From Salinivirgaceae bacterium (GTDB lineage: Bacteria > Bacteroidota > Bacteroidia > Bacteroidales > SZUA-534), in the NCBI GenBank assembly GCA_017645945.1, contig JAGCNL010000015.1, positions 30,592 to 94,591 on the forward strand: 64,000 bases of DNA, given 5' to 3'. Each line of letters opens with the position of its first letter. Within the stretch, counting starts at the first letter, position 1. A model generated the notes under the pieces. That model was not told where the DNA came from. It worked only from the letters and a program-made list of their open reading frames with translations, and searched no databases. This document shows positions 1 to 6,665 of the stretch, in pieces. A program made the position numbers and the translations under genes.

Positions 1-125
1 TGCATTTTCTCGCGATTAAATACCAACTCGCCAAAATATTCCGACGGACGAGTTTTTGGAACCTCAATGTCAACCGCTTTCTTCCTGAAAGCATCTTGAA
101 CAACATCAAATCTTAACTTGCTCAT
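1..125 (-). CDS. glnN: Glutamine synthetase type III, N-terminal fragment
   Basis: Only the first 41 codons are in the window; the gene runs off the left edge. The translation starts MSKLRFDVVQDAFRKK and continues with RPSEYFGELVFNREKM, which matches the conserved start of the large (about 730-residue) type III glutamine synthetases of Bacteroidota. These make glutamine from glutamate, ammonia and ATP in the cytoplasm. The ATG is at 123-125. A promoter at about 378-406 and a terminator-like hairpin at 174-204 lie in its leader, so expression is probably set by attenuation. The family call rests on 41 residues only. Confidence 0.8.
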   Translation of the reverse strand, partial: MSKLRFDVVQDAFRKKAVDIEVPKTRPSEYFGELVFNREKM

Positions 126-173
126 TGTCTTAAGTTTTAAGTTTATAAAGTTTAAAATTCAAATTCCTAAATC

Positions 174-204
174 AAAAAAGGCCGATTCGTTTGAACCAGC
201 CTTT
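174..204 (-). terminator. Terminator-like hairpin in the glutamine synthetase leader (candidate attenuator)
   Basis: Read on the minus strand, 204-193 (AAAGGCTGGTTC) pairs with 188-177 (GAATCGGCCTTT) as a continuous 12-bp stem including two G-U pairs, closed by an AAAC tetraloop and followed by a run of six T. The two wobble pairs become mismatches on the plus strand, so the structure is tuned for minus-strand RNA. It sits between the promoter and the start codon of the synthetase. Bases 229-235 (CCAGCCT in the RNA) can pair with 196-202 (AGGCTGG), which would open the stem. Confidence 0.65.
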
Positions 205-377
205 GTCTTTTTCGGTTTGCAACCTGTCAGGCTGGATTGGCAGGCAAATTCTTTTTATAATTATTCCATTTCGAATTCTTTTTGGAATTCAAAGCGGAAG
301 ACTTGCCGTTATTCAATCCTTTGTTCATTGTTATGTTTTAAGTTTCTAATCATTCTTTTTTTCGTCTTTCGACATTG

Positions 378-406
378 CAAATATACAGTCGGTTTTAAAA
401 TCGCAA
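378..406 (-). promoter_or_regulatory. Bacteroidota-type promoter for glutamine synthetase
   Basis: On the minus strand a TATATTTG -7 element (378-385, consensus TAnnTTTG) follows a TTG -33 element (404-406) after 18 bases. Transcription would start near 372 and give a leader of about 250 bases before the synthetase ATG. Confidence 0.55.
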
Positions 407-739
407 CTAAAAATCGATTATTTGTTAGGTTCTATTAGTATTTCTCGTACATTGCTTACGATTTATAAATTTAAACACCCATTTTTGATATTTTTATTAA
501 GTTTCGATTAGTCAGAAAACGTTTCCGCTAACAATTTGAAATTTGCAAAAGGGGGCACAAATGCGGGTTTTGTGATTTTTAGGAAGAGATTGACGCATTT
601 TGGTTGCAGTTTGACGCGGATTTTGGGAAAATTCTTATAGAATGTAAACAAACATGGCTGCGAATTGCGCCTTTGTTTGTTACATAATTGGAGTTTTGTG
701 GTCGCAAATTGCAACCAAATAATAATTATGTAGGAAGAA

Positions 740-1429
740 TTACAGAATCTCCTTCAATTCCAGCAGATTGTGGATTTCGTAGGTTACAGGACCTTCGGCG
801 GGTTTGTTGCGGGTGTTGAAATAGACTTGGTCGATGCCGGCCTGACGGGCGCCAACAATGTCGGTAGGCCATTCATCGCCAATCATCAGGCTCTCGCGCT
901 TGCGGGCGTTCACATATTTCACTGCATAGTCGAACGCCAGTTTGTGCGGCTTTTTGTATCCCATCTCGTCGGAGGTGAAAACCTTCTCAAAATATGGCGC
1001 AAGTCCTGATTCTGTTGTCTTAATGTGTTGAATTTCAATGAATCCGTTGGTGAGCAGATACAGATGGTAGCCTTTCTCTTTCAGATAGTCGAGCACCTCA
1101 AAAGCATGCGGAACAACGCGCGTCTGGTGTGGCGACATTTCAAGGTAACGCTCGCCAAACGTCTCTGCCACAGTCTTGTCGGTGATGCCGAAATGAGCAA
1201 GCGCATCGTGGAAACGCTTCCAACGCAGCATTTCTTTAGTAATCTTGCCCAGACCGTACTCAACCCAGAGAATGTCGTTGTAATGGTGGTATAAATCAAG
1301 GAATTCCTGCTCGTGCGGAACAAGCTCGGGAAGCATCTGGCGCATGATATGCCGCAAGGTGAATTCCGAATTGGCGGCAAAATCCCAAAGGGTGCCGTCT
1401 AAATCGAAATAGAGCCACTTGTAGCGCAT
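740..1429 (-). CDS. YjjG-family HAD phosphatase / noncanonical pyrimidine nucleotidase
   Basis: This 229-residue HAD-superfamily hydrolase has all four motifs: FDLDGT with nucleophile Asp9 and Asp11, LLTNG with Thr127, KKP with Lys160, and GDEWPTD (184-190) with the Mg-binding Asp185 and Asp190. Length and the WPTDI signature fit the YjjG group, which removes phosphate from pyrimidine nucleoside monophosphates, including modified ones. It follows the PD40 gene by 10 bases on the same strand and is probably the last gene of that unit. The exact substrate is inferred from the family. Confidence 0.85.
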   Translation of the reverse strand: MRYKWLYFDLDGTLWDFAANSEFTLRHIMRQMLPELVPHEQEFLDLYHHYNDILWVEYGLGKITKEMLRWKRFHDALAHFGITDKTVAETFGERYLEMSPHQTRVVPHAFEVLDYLKEKGYHLYLLTNGFIEIQHIKTTESGLAPYFEKVFTSDEMGYKKPHKLAFDYAVKYVNARKRESLMIGDEWPTDIVGARQAGIDQVYFNTRNKPAEGPVTYEIHNLLELKEIL

Positions 1430-1439
1430 GAAATGCCGC

Positions 1440-2969
1440 CTATTTCTTCAGTTTGACAACTGCCTTTATGTTCTCAATCTTCTTGCCCGGACCATTGGAC
1501 ACGTTGATTTTCATCGAGAAAGGCTCAATTGTCTTTCCTTCAATTTCAAGCACATAGTCACCAGGCAGCAGAGCAATGTTGACGCTGCTTGTTGTAGGAT
1601 TGTAGTTGTAAGTGCCGAAAAGTGTTTTGCCTTTGGTGAGTACTGAAACCTTCAAATCTGTCTCAGTCTCAGCAAAATCCACTTTGTTTTCGCCTTGGGC
1701 AATCTGAAGTTTGACAATGTAGAGTTTCACCATCGGGTCCTTCTCGTTGAAGACCACACGATAGATGTCGCTATAGCCGTATGAGTCTGGTTTTATGGCC
1801 GATACGTAGGCATAATTTCCGTCGAGAGTGTAGCAGATGGTCAGGTTGTCATACACGTCGTTCAATGGGTAGCCAATGTTTCTCGGCTCACCGATTTTCA
1901 GGTTCTGCACATCGAAACTGCAGACAAAAACATCAAATCCGCCCATCGATTTCGGACCATTGCTGCAGAAATAGAGCTTTTTGCCGTCGGGCGAGAACAT
2001 CGGGTACGATTCGTCGTATTTGCTGTTGACCACGTTGCCGAGGTTTGTTGGTGCGCTCCATTCGCCGTTCGGCAGACGGACGCTGTAGAACAGGTCGAGG
2101 CCGCCCATGCTGTTGAAGCCGTTGCTTGAGAAGATGAGCGTGTCGCCACCCAGAGTTGCGCAGGCGCCTTGCTCCAGTGTCTTCCCGTTGATAATCTCCG
2201 ACAGACTGTTCTTTCCTTTCGGTGCGCCGTTTTCAATTGTCGAGACAACCAAATCCTGAAGAAATTCCATGCCGTCGAGTTGGAAATAGATTTCGTCACC
2301 ACGATTCGACACACCAGCAACAAACTCATTATCAATGGAATTGATGGCCGAAGCCATTTTGCTTTTCTTGAAGTCGCCATTATCTGACGGCGAGAACAGC
2401 ACGTCCCAAGTGTACTCTTTAATGCCCGTATCAAACTTGCGGTTGCTCGAATAGAGCAGCATTTCGTTGTCGGCGGTTAGGATAGGGGTTATGTCGTCCA
2501 TGTCGCTGTTGATGCTCTTGCCCAGATTGACGAAAGTAACATCAAGTGGCGACTTTGTCATTTTCTCAGCATTGTCAATATACGCTTTCAAAAGAGTAAC
2601 ATCTTGATTGTCTTTGAGTTTTGCTGATGCTTTTGATGCGGTCTCGCGAGCCTTTGCAAAATCATAGTTGTAGAGGTAGGCGCGGGCCAAAGCCAGCAGA
2701 AATTCGCCTTCCTGTCCATATTTGCTTTCTGCCTTGAGCAGATGCGGCAGTGCCTCAGCTGGAGCAGTGTTGGTTTTTGTACGGCAGATTCCGATATAGT
2801 AATTCAAATCAATATTGCCTGTATCTTTCTTATATGCACCTAAATACTGTTTCAATGCAGTGGCATAGTTCTCGATTTTAAACTGATAGTTGGCCTCTCT
2901 GATATCTTGAGCCGCAACCATCAACGGCAATAGCGTAATAGCTATGGAAATTACTGAAAATCTTTTCAT
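1440..2969 (-). CDS. TPR/PD40 beta-propeller envelope protein, PorE-like without OmpA domain
   Basis: The 509-residue protein opens with a signal peptide ending near VAAQ (about residue 21). TPR-like helices follow (about 22-145), then a PD40/WD40-like propeller (about 160-400) with the repeated pattern L(Y/F)(F/Y)SSN and DESYPMFSPDGKKLYF. A carboxypeptidase-regulatory-like beta domain forms the C-terminus. This is the domain order of the T9SS periplasmic protein PorE, but the peptidoglycan-binding OmpA_C domain is absent. It lies 12 bases downstream of a paralogue (2982-4541) with the same architecture. A periplasmic scaffold role is inferred. Confidence 0.75.
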   Translation of the reverse strand: MKRFSVISIAITLLPLMVAAQDIREANYQFKIENYATALKQYLGAYKKDTGNIDLNYYIGICRTKTNTAPAEALPHLLKAESKYGQEGEFLLALARAYLYNYDFAKARETASKASAKLKDNQDVTLLKAYIDNAEKMTKSPLDVTFVNLGKSINSDMDDITPILTADNEMLLYSSNRKFDTGIKEYTWDVLFSPSDNGDFKKSKMASAINSIDNEFVAGVSNRGDEIYFQLDGMEFLQDLVVSTIENGAPKGKNSLSEIINGKTLEQGACATLGGDTLIFSSNGFNSMGGLDLFYSVRLPNGEWSAPTNLGNVVNSKYDESYPMFSPDGKKLYFCSNGPKSMGGFDVFVCSFDVQNLKIGEPRNIGYPLNDVYDNLTICYTLDGNYAYVSAIKPDSYGYSDIYRVVFNEKDPMVKLYIVKLQIAQGENKVDFAETETDLKVSVLTKGKTLFGTYNYNPTTSSVNIALLPGDYVLEIEGKTIEPFSMKINVSNGPGKKIENIKAVVKLKK

Positions 2970-2981
2970 TGCGCTATATGT

Positions 2982-4541
2982 TTATTTGATTGGTTTCAAA
3001 TATATTTCTTTGACAATCATATCTCCTTCCGCTCCGATATGCACTTTCTCGCTGTACCCCGAAGGCTGGCCTTCAAATCTGACCTCAACCGTATAATTGC
3101 CCTCATATAATTGCACAAAGAATTCTCCTTCGTCAACGTTTATCTGGCGGATAATATTTCCAAACTCATCATAAACCCATGCGTACGCTTTTGGCATTCT
3201 CTCGTCATGCGGAAGCGATGTGTCTTCAGTTTCACCCACCAACACAAGACCTCGAATGAAACAAGCCTGGGCGTTTTCGTCACTGGCAAAAACAACTTTG
3301 TAAATGTCGAGATTGCCGATTCCCTCTTTTCGTTTGGCGGCAATGTAAGCTGTGCCGTCTTCAGCAAATGTTATTTTGGTATCGTCGAGCGGAGTGTTCA
3401 GCGGGAACCCAAGGTTTACTGGTTTAAACCAGTTGTTAGCCTCGTTGTTGTACGATACTTGGAAAATATCGTATCCGCCCATACTGTCGTGTCCCTTCGA
3501 AGCGAAATACAATGTCTTTCCATCAGGACTCAACGACGGATAGTTTTCATCATATTCCGTATTTATAGTGGTTCCCATGTTTTCCGATGGTCCCCACCGA
3601 CCATCGAGGCCACGGTGAGCAACATACAGGTCGAGACCGCCACGGCCGCCAGGGCGGTTGCTGGCAAAATAGATGGTGTTGCCGTCGGCAGTGATGCAAG
3701 CACCCATCTCAATGTCGTCGGTATTCATGTCGGCTGGCAAGTCGGTGGCCAAAGCCTTTGCGAATTTCGTGCCTTTGCGTGTATACATCTTGATGTCGTG
3801 GGTAGCATAGTCGCCGTTCGCATAAATCAGAACTCTGTTGCCGTCGGGCGTGGTTCCAACCACATTCTCATCGTCGTAACTGCTAATCGGAATCTGCACC
3901 GATGGCTGCCATACGCCCTTCTTGCGCTCGCTGTAGCGGCCAGCGTAAACGTCAGCGTCATACTCTTTTATATGATGTCTGTTGCTCGAAAAATAGAGCA
4001 GATTGTTGTCGGGTGTCACAACCGGGCACATATCGTCAACATCAGAGTTGATGGTGGTGTCGAGGCGCGTAAATGTCACATTTTTAGGGTTGTTCATAAG
4101 CTCCTTGGTATAGTCGCACATCTTAATCATGCGGTCAGCCTCAAACAAGTCGTTCTCATCAACGCCCACCATTTTGTAATCGTAGAAAGCGTCAATGGCC
4201 TCGGTGAACCGATAGTTGTACATGTAGGCTTTGCCAAGGAAGAATTTCGTGCGGATGGGGTAGTTGTTGAAGCTTGCCACATACTCCAGATGCTCCACAG
4301 CCTTCTCTTTGTCGACATTGGTTTCAGTGTAGCAAACGCCGAGGCGGTATCTTAAATCGATGTTTTCCCTGTCGTGGGGGAGAAGAACAAGATAGTTTTG
4401 AAGGGCAAACTCGTAATCTCCCTTTTTAAACGCGCTTTCGGCAAATTTCTTTACCAGAATAATATCATCGTCCTGAGCTTTGGCAGAAAAAACTCCGCAA
4501 AGCACAGCGATAGTCAGCATCAACTTATTTTTAAACAGCAT
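2982..4541 (-). CDS. TPR/PD40 beta-propeller envelope protein, PorE-like paralogue
   Basis: This 519-residue protein has a signal peptide (cleavage after VFSAKAQ, about residue 23), TPR helices including DRENIDLRYRLGVCYTET, and a PD40 propeller (about 165-410) with NYPSLSPDGKTLYFASKG. A C-terminal regulatory-like beta domain (about 420-519) completes it. It is the first gene of a unit with the paralogue at 1440-2969 and the HAD gene, and a -7 element lies 30 bases upstream. Like its neighbour it lacks the OmpA_C domain of PorE. The paired arrangement suggests tandem duplication and perhaps a heteromeric scaffold. Confidence 0.75.
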   Translation of the reverse strand: MLFKNKLMLTIAVLCGVFSAKAQDDDIILVKKFAESAFKKGDYEFALQNYLVLLPHDRENIDLRYRLGVCYTETNVDKEKAVEHLEYVASFNNYPIRTKFFLGKAYMYNYRFTEAIDAFYDYKMVGVDENDLFEADRMIKMCDYTKELMNNPKNVTFTRLDTTINSDVDDMCPVVTPDNNLLYFSSNRHHIKEYDADVYAGRYSERKKGVWQPSVQIPISSYDDENVVGTTPDGNRVLIYANGDYATHDIKMYTRKGTKFAKALATDLPADMNTDDIEMGACITADGNTIYFASNRPGGRGGLDLYVAHRGLDGRWGPSENMGTTINTEYDENYPSLSPDGKTLYFASKGHDSMGGYDIFQVSYNNEANNWFKPVNLGFPLNTPLDDTKITFAEDGTAYIAAKRKEGIGNLDIYKVVFASDENAQACFIRGLVLVGETEDTSLPHDERMPKAYAWVYDEFGNIIRQINVDEGEFFVQLYEGNYTVEVRFEGQPSGYSEKVHIGAEGDMIVKEIYLKPIK

Positions 4542-4570
4542 AGTTTGTGTTTTTGTTTACGAACAAAATG

Positions 4571-4604
4571 CAAATATAGGAATATTACCAAATTACAATA
4601 CAAA
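4571..4604 (-). promoter_or_regulatory. Promoter upstream of the PD40 gene pair
   Basis: The minus strand shows TATATTTG (4571-4578) as a -7 element with TTTG at 4601-4604, 22 bases further upstream. Transcription would begin about 25 bases before the ATG at 4541. The spacing is slightly long for the Bacteroidota consensus. Confidence 0.45.
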
Positions 4605-4623
4605 CTTATACGTTTGCCGCAAC

Positions 4624-5448
4624 TCAGCCGACGGATAGCGCTTCAAACCGCTGTCCGCCAAACTCAACTTCCGATTCAGCATAGGTTTTGCCAGTCATCG
4701 ATGTCAGTAGTTTCCGCATGGCTTCCGTCTTTCCCGACGACACGAACAAATCCGTGCCGATATGGTCGTTGTTGTTTTGCAGATTGTTGGCACTCAGCAT
4801 TTTGCTTGCCTGACGTGCTACGGCTGGAGCAGGGTCGATAACAGCCACACCGCTGCCAACCATCTGCTCAATTTGCGGCTTGAAAAACGGATAGTGGGTG
4901 CAGCCTAAAACAATCTGGTCCACGCCGTGCTCAATCATCGGCATGACATACTTTTCAAGTAATGAGTGCGCCTTTTCCGTGTTATATTCATCTGTCTCAA
5001 CCAATTCAACCAGTCCGGTGCCAATCTGCACCATGACATCGATATTGTTGGCATATTTTCGGCTTGTCTCTTTGTAGAGTCGTCCGTCGAATGTGCCTTT
5101 GGTTGCCAAAACTCCTACTTTGCCTGTTTTGGTGTTGAGCGCGGCTTGCTTTATGGCTGGTTCCATTCCCACAAATGGGATGGAATAATTCTGGCGTAAG
5201 GTGTCGATTGCCGCTGCGGTGGCCGTATTGCACGCCACTACCACCATCTTGCATCCGGCGGCTATCATTCCGTCGACAATTTCACATGCCAGTTTTGCAA
5301 TTGTCTGTGGCGGTTTTGGTCCGTAAGGGCAATTCTTGCTGTCGGCAAAGTAGAGAATGTCCTCATTGGGCATCTGCCTGCGGATTTCGCGCCACACGGT
5401 CAGTCCGCCCAATCCTGAATCGAACACTCCAATCCGACTGCTGTTCAT
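4624..5448 (-). CDS. murI: Glutamate racemase MurI
   Basis: The enzyme converts L- to D-glutamate for peptidoglycan synthesis. From the chosen start (MNSSRIGVFDSG) it is 274 residues, the usual length. Asp10 lies in the N-terminal FDSGLGGL motif, and the two catalytic cysteines are Cys73 in ACNTAT and Cys183 in LGCTHYPF. The frame can be extended to an ATG at 5505, but that segment contains a perfect terminator hairpin (5469-5497) with a T tract, so the start at 5448, preceded by GGTAAGGT, is preferred. It is likely expressed by readthrough from the skp gene. Confidence 0.92.
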   Translation of the reverse strand: MNSSRIGVFDSGLGGLTVWREIRRQMPNEDILYFADSKNCPYGPKPPQTIAKLACEIVDGMIAAGCKMVVVACNTATAAAIDTLRQNYSIPFVGMEPAIKQAALNTKTGKVGVLATKGTFDGRLYKETSRKYANNIDVMVQIGTGLVELVETDEYNTEKAHSLLEKYVMPMIEHGVDQIVLGCTHYPFFKPQIEQMVGSGVAVIDPAPAVARQASKMLSANNLQNNNDHIGTDLFVSSGKTEAMRKLLTSMTGKTYAESEVEFGGQRFEALSVG

Positions 5449-5461
5449 TACCTTACCGTCT

Positions 5462-5497
5462 AAAAAAACAATATCCAACATCAAATGTTGGATATTG
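5462..5497 (-). terminator. Intrinsic terminator between skp-like gene and murI
   Basis: On the minus strand CAATATCCAACAT and ATGTTGGATATTG form a perfect 13-bp stem with a 3-base loop (5469-5497), followed by seven T (5462-5468). It ends the transcript of the BamA-Skp block just before murI and excludes the longer murI start. Confidence 0.85.
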
Positions 5498-5517
5498 CCA
5501 GTCATTTAAAATCGTAA

Positions 5518-6036
5518 TTATTTAACACCAAGTTTCTTAAGCACCAGCGGCATCAAATCCACGCTTTGGTCAGAATTGTAAAGAATTGCGCCCATGCTCA
5601 GGTCGAACACATAGATGAAACCGTTCTCAACGGCCACATCGTCAATGGCTTTTTTTGCCTTGTCGATAATCGGCTGGAGCAACTCACCCTCTTTTGCGCT
5701 CAAATCTTTCTGTGCAGTTTGCTGGAAAGCCTGGAAACGCTGTTGGATATCAGTCAGTTCGCGCTCTTTTGCCTCAAGCAGAACCTGTGGCAGCGAGTCA
5801 CGTTGCTCAAGATACTGCTGATATTTGGTCTCGAATTCCGACTGCATGGCAGCCATCTGGTCCTCAAGCTGTTTGGCGTATTTCTCAAGTTGCACGCGGG
5901 CTTGTTCGCGTTCAGGCATTTGCTGAAGCAACTGCCCCGAATCTATATGACCGAACTTGTAGTTTTGAGCATTTGAAACTGTTGCAAAAGATGACATAAA
6001 TGCCACTGCAACAACGATTAAAATCTTTTTCATCAT
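5518..6036 (-). CDS. OmpH/Skp-family periplasmic chaperone (copy 1)
   Basis: A 172-residue protein with a signal peptide (cleavage near VSNAQ, about residue 24) and a long charged coiled coil (about 40-125, rich in Glu, Gln, Lys and Arg). The C-terminal segment carries the phrase YVFDLSMGAILYN typical of Bacteroidota OmpH proteins. Skp-type trimers hold unfolded outer-membrane barrels on their way to BamA. It is the second of two tandem copies directly downstream of bamA, and a perfect terminator follows it. Confidence 0.88.
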   Translation of the reverse strand: MMKKILIVVAVAFMSSFATVSNAQNYKFGHIDSGQLLQQMPEREQARVQLEKYAKQLEDQMAAMQSEFETKYQQYLEQRDSLPQVLLEAKERELTDIQQRFQAFQQTAQKDLSAKEGELLQPIIDKAKKAIDDVAVENGFIYVFDLSMGAILYNSDQSVDLMPLVLKKLGVK

Positions 6037-6061
6037 TCTATTGTTTTGTTATTGATAATCG

Positions 6062-6069
6062 CAAATATA
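6062..6069 (-). promoter_or_regulatory. Candidate -7 element before the second skp-like gene
   Basis: TATATTTG on the minus strand (6062-6069) lies 26 bases before the ATG at 6036. No clear -33 box is visible. It would give this copy extra transcription independent of bamA. Confidence 0.35.
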
Positions 6070-6123
6070 GAAATTTTGTTTAGAGTTGCCACTTTCACAT
6101 AAAATTATGCGGGCAACTGATTG

Positions 6124-6642
6124 TCAGTTCTTGTATCCCAATTTCTGAAGCACATCGTCGCTCTTGTCGTATTTTGGGTCGGAGTAGAGGAACGACGCAC
6201 CGCCTGCGGCATCCAGAATGAATGCGTAGTTGCCCGATGTGGCAATGTCCTTGATTGCGTTGAAGATATCGTCCTGAATGGGTTTGATAAGCTCCTGACG
6301 TTTCTTGAACAGTTCACCTTCCTGTCCGAAATATTTTTTCTGCAACTCTTTGGTCTGGCGCTCTTTCTGCACAATCTCATCCTCACGTTTCTGCTTCATC
6401 TCGTCGGTGAGAAGCACCTTCTCAGCCTGATATTCCTTATACATTTTCTCAATTTCGGCGTATTTGGTTTCAATTTCGGCCTGCCAGTCTTTCGACATAA
6501 TCTCAAGTTGCTCTTGAGCGGCCTCGTATGCCGGGATGCTTTTCATTATGTAATCAGTGTCAACATACGCAAATTTCTGCGCAAACGCCGTTGTTGTCAA
6601 CAATGCTAACGCTCCGGCAAAAATCATCTTTCTCATAATCAT
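6124..6642 (-). CDS. OmpH/Skp-family periplasmic chaperone (copy 2)
   Basis: A 172-residue paralogue of the following gene with a signal peptide (MIMRKMIFAGALALLTTTAFAQ region), start of the mature protein at KFAYVDTDYIMKSIPAYE, and a long coiled coil. The C-terminus contains FILDAAGGASFLYSDP. It lies 23 bases after bamA and probably shares its transcript. Two Skp paralogues beside bamA are usual in Bacteroidales; the role in delivering outer-membrane proteins is inferred from the family. Confidence 0.88.
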   Translation of the reverse strand: MIMRKMIFAGALALLTTTAFAQKFAYVDTDYIMKSIPAYEAAQEQLEIMSKDWQAEIETKYAEIEKMYKEYQAEKVLLTDEMKQKREDEIVQKERQTKELQKKYFGQEGELFKKRQELIKPIQDDIFNAIKDIATSGNYAFILDAAGGASFLYSDPKYDKSDDVLQKLGYKN

Positions 6643-6665
6643 GTGGTTTTATAGTTAAACATAAG

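Larger units (their letters stand above)
126..739. other. Intergenic region with the glutamine synthetase leader
   Basis: About 614 bases lie between the synthetase start and the end of the HAD gene. The left half (126-377) is the probable untranslated leader of the synthetase and holds two hairpins, one terminator-like (174-204) and one upstream (218-246). The right half is AT-rich. I see no convincing gene in it; the open frames at 118-438 (+) and 508-714 (-) have biased composition and no family signature. Confidence 0.6.

Noticed and set aside
118..438. Open frame on the plus strand in the glutamine synthetase leader
   Set aside because: It runs antisense through the leader hairpins, has no family signature, and overlaps the synthetase promoter.
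3111..4355. A 414-codon frame on the plus strand opposite the PD40 gene
   Set aside because: It is the antisense shadow of a gene with clear PD40 repeats and a signal peptide; its own sequence shows no domain.
5449..5505. Longer murI start
   Set aside because: The extra segment is a perfect terminator with a T tract, and family members start at the shorter position.
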